Shown here: positions 58,131 to 64,000 of the stretch, one piece after another
Position numbering within the stretch: position 1 is the stretch's first letter
Layout: each line of letters begins with the position of its first letter
NCBI RefSeq assembly: GCF_021730395.1
Contig: NC_069378.1
Span: 26,868,001-26,932,000, forward strand
Reading direction: 5' to 3'
Source: Mercenaria mercenaria
Lineage: Eukaryota; Mollusca; Bivalvia; Venerida; Veneridae
Length of the DNA stretch: 64,000 nucleotides
The notes under the pieces: generated by a model
What the model was told of the DNA's origin: nothing
The model's database searches: none
What the model saw: only the letters and a program-made list of their open reading frames with translations
Position numbers and translations under genes: made by a program

Positions 58131-61100
58131 CTAATGGCTGATAGAATCCACGTGTTGTAAGGGCCGGTGTTCCAAAGCCGTGTTTCTCATTTTGTCTTTC
58201 ATCCAGTGACTCATAAGCATCCTTTGTGTATTTGGTGTTCCATCCAGTAATTCAAAACGACTCCTCTGTGTATTTAGAGTTCTATAGCTATGTTCCACAT
58301 TGTGTCTTTCAACCAGTGACTTATAAGCGCTCCCTTTTGTATTTGGTGATCCGGAGCTGTGTTCTTTATCCTGTCTTTCATCTACTGACTCATAAGCATC
58401 TCCTGCTTTATTATTTGTGGGTGTAATGTCATTGGTTTGTTCAGCGACGTATTTAACTCTTCTGTGATGTGTCTCTTGAATCATGCTTCTAAAAAAGTAT
58501 TTTACAGATAATTGATTTGACTTAATATCAACGAAAACGAAAACTTATTAACGCAGTTTTGATTTGGTACATGTACATGGCGTACATGTGCTTTACTATA
58601 TTCAAATCATATGTTAGTTTATATATCTTCACTAATAGAATGATTAAAACAAAAGCCAGACGCTCAAAATAGTAATTAGCACCTCCCGCATTCGTATAGG
58701 TTTTAGGATAGGTATGTATCTGATCAGATATACAACAAAATGATCACCAGAAAATTGCCTTAAGAGGATATAAAATCTGAAATTGGTGAAAATAAGTTTA
58801 CATGATTGTAATTAAAATAAAAATTAAAAGTAACCAAAAGCGTATTGAATTACTTGTTAAATTACCTTTAAACGCATTATATGAATAATAACCCATTTGA
58901 AATTGCATAATTTGAAACTTTTTTTGTAAGGCTATTAGCTGTAGCATATTCCCACGAAGAAGTCTTAAACAAAGACAATTATCAATCGAATGCAACGTAT
59001 CATAAACGCAGCTTCTAACGATAACCTACACATCATAGAGCTTACACACAACTTCAACAAATTTTGCTACGATACTCCGTGTCCCACATAGCAACTCAAT
59101 TTCTGGAATAAACATTTTCGTAGTACAACAAAGAATACATGTGGGGCCAGCCATTGACCGGTTCTCAGTTGGCCAACCAGTGGACTATAAATCCGTTATT
59201 GGTGCCACCCAATTCAAACGACTCCCATTTATGTTCCAAGCACGGCACAGTGTCTATCAAAGTGACTCAACCCTCCCTTGATTTGGTGATCCGGCTGTGT
59301 TCTTACTGCTCATCTAACTGAACAAAAAGCATCATGCTTAAAACCATAAATGTGGTGTAATTATTGAAAGATTTTAGCCGAACGTATTAACTCCATGATT
59401 TCTCTGAATCAAGCATCAAAAAAGCACTTTAACGATAATGATTGCAAAACAAGAAACAAAACTTTTATCCTGTAGTTTAAAACTTGCTCATCTACATGGC
59501 GTACCTTGCTCGTCAGATCAAATCAATGTGTGAAGTATAGTGTCAACTATAAATGATTAAAACTAAAGCAGACGTCTCAAAATCAGTATTGCACCTCAAC
59601 TCTTTGATAAAAACGGTTTTAGATTACAGTACATTGGGAGATACCAACCAAAGATCACAAAGATTTGTCCCTCACACGGAATAAAAATAAAGTGTAAAAT
59701 ACCTTCTCGCGATCGTGTCATATAAATTAAAAGAATTTAAAAGCTAACCAGAAGGATATAAAATTTGCTAAATATTTACGCATATTTGTAATAACGGTAG
59801 CATTGACAAAAGACTTGAATTTATTGTTACGGTGTCTGAAATGCACAAGAATACACGATCTAAGTCGGTCTTTGTCTTAACACAGTTACGTGTTAAATAT
59901 ATGAAACTCTTTAGTGTTTCATTGCAAAACTTACCGCTTTTTCATGATCAAGATGACCAACACAACAGCGAGAATGATCAGCACTACTGCAGAAATGCAC
60001 ACTATAATAACGACTGCTATGGATACGCCTGTACTTGCCACATCTGTATAAATGAAACACTTAAATTTATAGATTAAAGGAAAGCAATATATTTTATACG
60101 CAATCTTTACTGTACAAATTTCATGACTGTCACTGCTTCGCCGAGCATGCACATTAATTTCTCATGCCAGTTTAGGTCATTACCTACAGTGGACTATGAC
60201 TCTAGTAACAATAAAAATTAATTCTACATTCTACACGTTTATATCTCTACGTCGATCTAACTGATAGCCACATTGTTTTCTTGTGTATTAATAAAAAATA
60301 CTATAAAGGTTTTATTGTTTCAGCGATTGCCTACTTCAAAAGCATGCAATATTGGAATAAATGAATTAATGAAAGAGACAACATAACTATAAGAAATGAA
60401 TCGAGGTCATGTACTATCATAGGGCTGTAAAATGCATTAGGCAGCTTGCTTAGCGTACGTGTGGATGCCTTTGCATTTGGCCTCAATACACTTTAAACAT
60501 TCCAATGATGGTAACTATGTAACTGCAAGTCTATCCCTAATCAATCTTTAAGACTGCTTGAACCTAACATACATTTCACATTTAAAAGATAAACATTTTG
60601 TTCCACTGACTGCGAACTTCTGACGAGAAAAATGATTCGACAAATCAATATGTTTAAGTTTTAATTTAGTTTTATAAGTGATTTTTTTTTATTTCGCTGT
60701 CAACACCTGGTTTTGCTGGTACAGTGTCCTCGCCAATACTGACAGTAACTGTCGTGAATTCTGTGTTGCTGATCAAATCTGATGTTTGTCGCTTCGTTGT
60801 CGATTCTGTGTAGCGTGGTATTTTTGATTGTCCTACATACTGAAAAACTGCATGAGTAGTGTCTGCAACACAATACAAAATCGAGAAATACACATGATAC
60901 ATAATGTGTAAGGCTTTCTCATGTATAAATAACTATTAGTAATTAGGTTCCATGAAAACGGAATAAAATCATTGAAATGGTGTCAGAACTCATCTCGTTC
61001 GAAATGAACGATATTCAGATGGTAAAATTTTTTATGTCCATCTTAAGACACTTACATAAAATGGCGAAAGACTGTTCTCACTTACCGGCGATTAAAAATT

Positions 61101-61988
61101 GCACATATAATTGATGGAGGTAGTTGCTACATTTTTTATTTACTTTTATGAATAAATGCATAAAACAATTATTCACTGATTCTATAACTTAAACAAATAT
61201 GTTCTGTATGTGTCGATTACATCCGAAAGGAAATGTAAAAGTATCAAAAGTTATAAATCATATTTTACGTCTGTCTATCTGTTCGTCTGTCTGTCTGTCT
61301 ATCTGTCTATCTATCTATCTATGTTTGTTTGTTTTTGTTTGTTTTTGGATTAACGCCGTTTTCAACAGTATTTCAGTCATGTTACGGCGGGCAGTTAACC
61401 TCACCAGTGTAACTGCCAACTTCTCCGCATGAATCAGAGGTGGAGGACTAATGATTTCAGACAGAGTGTCGTTTATCAAATAGTCACGTAGAACAAACGC
61501 CCGCCCGAGGATCAAACTCGCGACCTTGCAATCCGTAGATCAACGCTCTACCTACTGAGCTATTATATTGTCACAGTTTAGCTAACCAATTTTATTCAAA
61601 GAGAATCAAAATGCAACTGTTGTAATCTTTTATTGATATAGAACACTATAAACGCTGGAAAACATTGGAAAGAAGTATAAGTAAATAGCATTGTCCTTTT
61701 ATTAAGAATTACAGATCAAAAATGAGGATTTCCGATAACCATTTTATAAACTGTATATTTCGGAGAATATAATTAAAACAGAATAAAACAGATTCTAAAT
61801 TGTTCATTCTTAAATCAAAAATATACATGTTTAACTTGTGTTTGTGTAGTGAATTAATCGATATTATGTACAGTAGTTAAATACTTTACCTCGTATACAA
61901 AGTGTTCTGTGGCGTTCATTACAGTTGTCTGTCCAAAGTTTTCCATTTTCACCCAAAAGCAGACAACGAACACTCAGATCTTCACTTT
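58131..61988 (-). CDS. C-type lectin transmembrane receptor, 3' exons (partial)
   Basis: Four exons, in transcript order: 61988-61890, 60862-60707, 60043-59935, 58488-58131. Each has AG/GT borders (donors GAG/GTAAAG, CAG/GTGTTG, GCG/GTAAGT), and the phases fit (1,1,2). Exon 1 encodes the end of a C-type lectin domain: SVRCLLLGENGKLWTDNC followed by NERHRTLCIR, with WTD where sugar-binding lectins have WND. Exon 2 is a Thr/Ser-rich stalk. Exon 3 is a membrane span of about 27 hydrophobic residues ending MKKR. Exon 4 is the cytoplasmic tail: 23-residue repeats with AYESV and AYKSL. SAYKSL fits the ITIM pattern SxYxxL. Repeat 3 is shortened and repeat 4 is out of frame, so the last 35 or so residues are scrambled before the stop. 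5' exons, including the signal peptide and most of the lectin fold, lie upstream and were not found. A signalling receptor is inferred. Confidence 0.65.
59155..59425 (-). pseudogene. decayed duplicate of the receptor tail exon
   Basis: Lies in the last intron of the lectin-receptor gene and aligns with 58210-58500 (shared TTTGGTGATCCGG, GTAATTATTGAAAG/GTAATGTCATTGG region, TGAATCAAGCAT/TGAATCATGCTT, AAAAAAGCACTTTA/AAAAAAGTATTTTA). Frames are broken. The match extends to the flanks (58560-58720 with 59480-59640), so about 1 kb was duplicated in tandem. Confidence 0.6.
61263..61330. repeat. tetranucleotide microsatellite
   Basis: GTCT and ATCT units followed by TTTG units, adjoining the 3' end of the minus-strand SINE that follows. 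Probably grew from the SINE tail. Confidence 0.85.
61331..61565 (-). repeat. tRNA-derived SINE, family B, copy 3
   Basis: Minus-strand box A TAGCTCAGTAGGTAGAGCG and box B GAGTTTGATCC at about 61515-61562. The body is as in 6419-6692 and it has a TTTG-rich tail. The most complete family B copy here. It lies in an intron of the lectin-receptor gene, in the same orientation as the gene. Confidence 0.85.
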
Positions 61989-63089
61989 CTTTATTGTAAA
62001 ACATCATAAAATAAGTTATAACAGTTGCGTGTCAACATTTTTTGTACATACGCAGATATTGTGGAAGACGTTACAATGACTAGTTAATTTTCCAAGGCAT
62101 CAAAATTAAAGCAATGGATGATCCATAGTCTATTGAGAAGTTTTATGACGTGAAACTCATGCATAATTTATCTTCCGGTTTCTATATGACACATTTTCAC
62201 CTTCTTTGTAGATGGGTGGTGGTTGTGGTGGGGGTGTGGGAGGGGGATTGTCCGAGCAACATATGCGTTTACCCAAAAACGTTTGTCCTAAAAGAGTTTA
62301 GTTTTTCAAAATAAAAACCACTAAACAAGTATAAATGTAGCAGCAAAGATGATACTGAAATTATCTGCGTAATTTTGTCTAGGAAAAAACAATACATGTA
62401 TTTAGCGTCGTTCGACAGTATCAAATCTATTCCAATATAACACGTCATGAAGTTTACAAACATTGAGTAAAACAAAGAAATATTCGAATGCACGATATTT
62501 CCATTTTTTGATGTGTAAGGGGTGGGGGTAAAGCTTGGGGGTCTTCGAACTGCTTTTGTCTGTCCTTCCGTCTGTCCGACATTTTACAGTGGATATTTGA
62601 AAATTATTTGACCTGGAGTTATCAAACATCATACGATTGTTATTCAGTAAGTGGAATTGTGCACCCTTGGTTTTTTTTGTTTTAAACTCATCAAGACATT
62701 TGTTTTACCATTGACTTACTAAAATATGGATAAAGGGCCTAACAGTGTGTGTCGAAACGCATCTAAAACAATTCAACCCGTCGTCATGCAAGTTTATAGG
62801 AATGGGGTTGAGCATAATTGTGAAGTTTCGTCAAAACAAATAAACAAACAAAGACAAATACTTCTTTTTGATAGAGTTTTCAGTTTTTCTTGTATCTGGT
62901 ACTTTCTGTTTTGTAGTATCCTTACTCAGCCACCAACCAAACGCCTCCTCCACCCAAAAATGTATATGCTAGGTCAACATTTCATTGCTACACCATAGTG
63001 ACATATTATTCACTTTTACCACACTACTGACTTTCAGTAAGGCGACAGGGGAGAAGTTTCGAATATTAATTATTCAAGGTAAGCTCTAG
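61989..63089. other. upstream of the lectin exon; no further exon found
   Basis: No upstream lectin exon on the minus strand. A G-rich tract at 62214-62246 (GGGTGGTGG...GTGGGAGGGGG) could form a weak quadruplex on the plus strand. Frames such as 62402-62632 and 62726-62998 have no recognisable features. Confidence 0.45.
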
Positions 63090-63480
63090 AGATCGTCCCT
63101 TCTCCCTCGTCAATAATTTGACGGATTATGAGGTTTTATTAGAATGTTACCCTCGATAAAATCTCGGAGGATTTAATTTCTGGGTCATCCAGGACATAAA
63201 AATCTAGGTCACAATGGGCTAATAGGAAAACATTATTGAAGCCATATCTTCTATGCCATCTTCATAAAACCTTGTCAGAGCGTTTCTCTTTGTGAATTCT
63301 AGATTAAGTTTGAAACTAGATTATCTAGGTCAAAAACTAAGTCAGCAGAGCAAATCATAGAAACCTATTTTTAAAACACCATAAAGTCCAAGTTTTCTAC
63401 ACGATCTTCATAACACTTAATCAGGATGTTTATCTGCTTATAGGATACATATGTACTTGGTCACAGGTTGATGTTGATGT
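63090..63480. repeat. decayed tandem array of a second type
   Basis: Recurring pieces ATCTAGGTCA, ATCTTCATAA(A)AC, GTCAGA/TCAGGATGTTT and AACTAAGTCA at intervals of roughly 150 bp. It resembles another bivalve tandem repeat in which CTAGGTCA recurs. No gene. Confidence 0.55.
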
Positions 63481-63708
63481 ACTTAAACACGTGCACGAAT
63501 TATATTTAAATACAGAAATAAGTGAATGGCATGCGCCGAAATAAGGAAAAATATGCATTTATCTTTGATTTTAAGATGAGACTGGAGTAGGTATGAATGC
63601 TAATCTGTTCTTTAGGTGACCATAAAAGTTTTAATCTATACTGTCATGGTAATGTAAAGCACATATTTTTATAATATGATAAAATAAAGCACATAAAGAA
63701 AATATATA

Positions 63709-63884
63709 CAGTACAACCTCTCCAGAGCGGCCCTCTCTTAAGCAAAAACCTCTCTATAACAACATCATCAAAATTTCCCTAAGCTGAAATATACTTACAA
63801 ATTTACCTCTCCAGAACAACAACCTCTACATAACAGTCAATATTTGTATCTCCCAAAGGGTGTTGCTCTAAAGAGGTTGCACTG
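63709..63884. mobile_element. TA-flanked MITE, Tc1/mariner type
   Basis: Begins CAGTACAACCTCTCCAGAGC and ends GCTCTAAAGAGGTTGCACTG, inverted ends of about 20 bp, with TA on each side (63707-63708, 63885-63886). CAGT...ACTG ends and a TA target fit Tc1/mariner-derived MITEs. 176 bp, non-coding. Confidence 0.8.
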
Positions 63885-64000
63885 TACATTTGTTTCAACT
63901 TGATTATAAATTGGACATGCAACCTAATGAGCGTAAAATAGTTAAATTGCTCCTTTTGATTAGAATACTTCATGTTATTATTTAGTATGCATGTATTTTC

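Noticed and set aside
61075-61095. Donor-like CGCCGGTAAGTGAG on the minus strand as an extra receptor exon
   Set aside because: No acceptor with an open frame upstream, and the 61890-to-60862 junction already fits in phase.
61260-61330. CRISPR-like or other spaced repeat array
   Set aside because: Plain tetranucleotide microsatellite next to a SINE tail; the genome is eukaryotic.

Overview
The window looks like nuclear DNA of a bivalve mollusc, probably a venerid clam. It is AT-rich and gene-poor, full of short tRNA-derived SINEs and palindromic MITEs of kinds common in clam genomes. It has no prokaryotic features, and its splice sites and intron sizes are animal-like. The species assignment is inference from remembered repeat families, not a database match.

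Layout. 1-10.4 kb: SINEs, three copies of a 237-bp palindromic MITE, and one intact intronless gene (4352-5686). That gene encodes a secreted protein with an AID/APOBEC-like zinc deaminase signature (HTE, then PCPDC, then an LYIGFSQLY strand). It is the most interesting gene here and fits the secreted deaminase (SNAD) group described in metazoans. 10.4-33.1 kb: a segmental duplication, unit A about 10430-21285 and unit B about 24985-33120. Each unit carries one minus-strand NFIL3/PAR-like bZIP gene (14642-15616 and 26508-27485). Comparing the units exposes insertions with empty sites: two TTAA-flanked elements, a 241-bp MITE and an 800-bp dimeric hairpin element. Between the units, at 22228-22268 on the minus strand, is a hammerhead-ribozyme motif with almost no stem III, the type known from Penelope-like retroelements.

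33.1-39.1 kb: no firm gene; a possible spliced transcript, a small fragment related to the bZIP units, and a G-quadruplex-prone tract. 39.1-56.8 kb: a large head-to-tail duplication (39095-46774 and 46873-56767) with no convincing host gene. Both copies carry the same SINE, the same decayed reverse-transcriptase remnant, a (GA)n tract, a 142-bp MITE and a 5'-truncated L2/CR1-like LINE. Copy 2 also contains an apparently identical 236-bp tandem duplication. 57-62 kb: the 3' half of a minus-strand gene assembled from four exons with compatible phases. They encode the end of a C-type lectin domain, a short stalk, a membrane segment and a cytoplasmic tail of 23-residue repeats with tyrosine motifs. 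A decayed second copy of the tail exon lies in its intron. 62-64 kb: a SINE-free flank with a decayed tandem array and a TA-flanked MITE.

The recognisable genes (secreted deaminase-like protein, NFIL3-like factors, lectin receptor) all belong to families with immune roles in animals, but nothing shows that they act together. Most of the other short open frames are chance or come from repeats.
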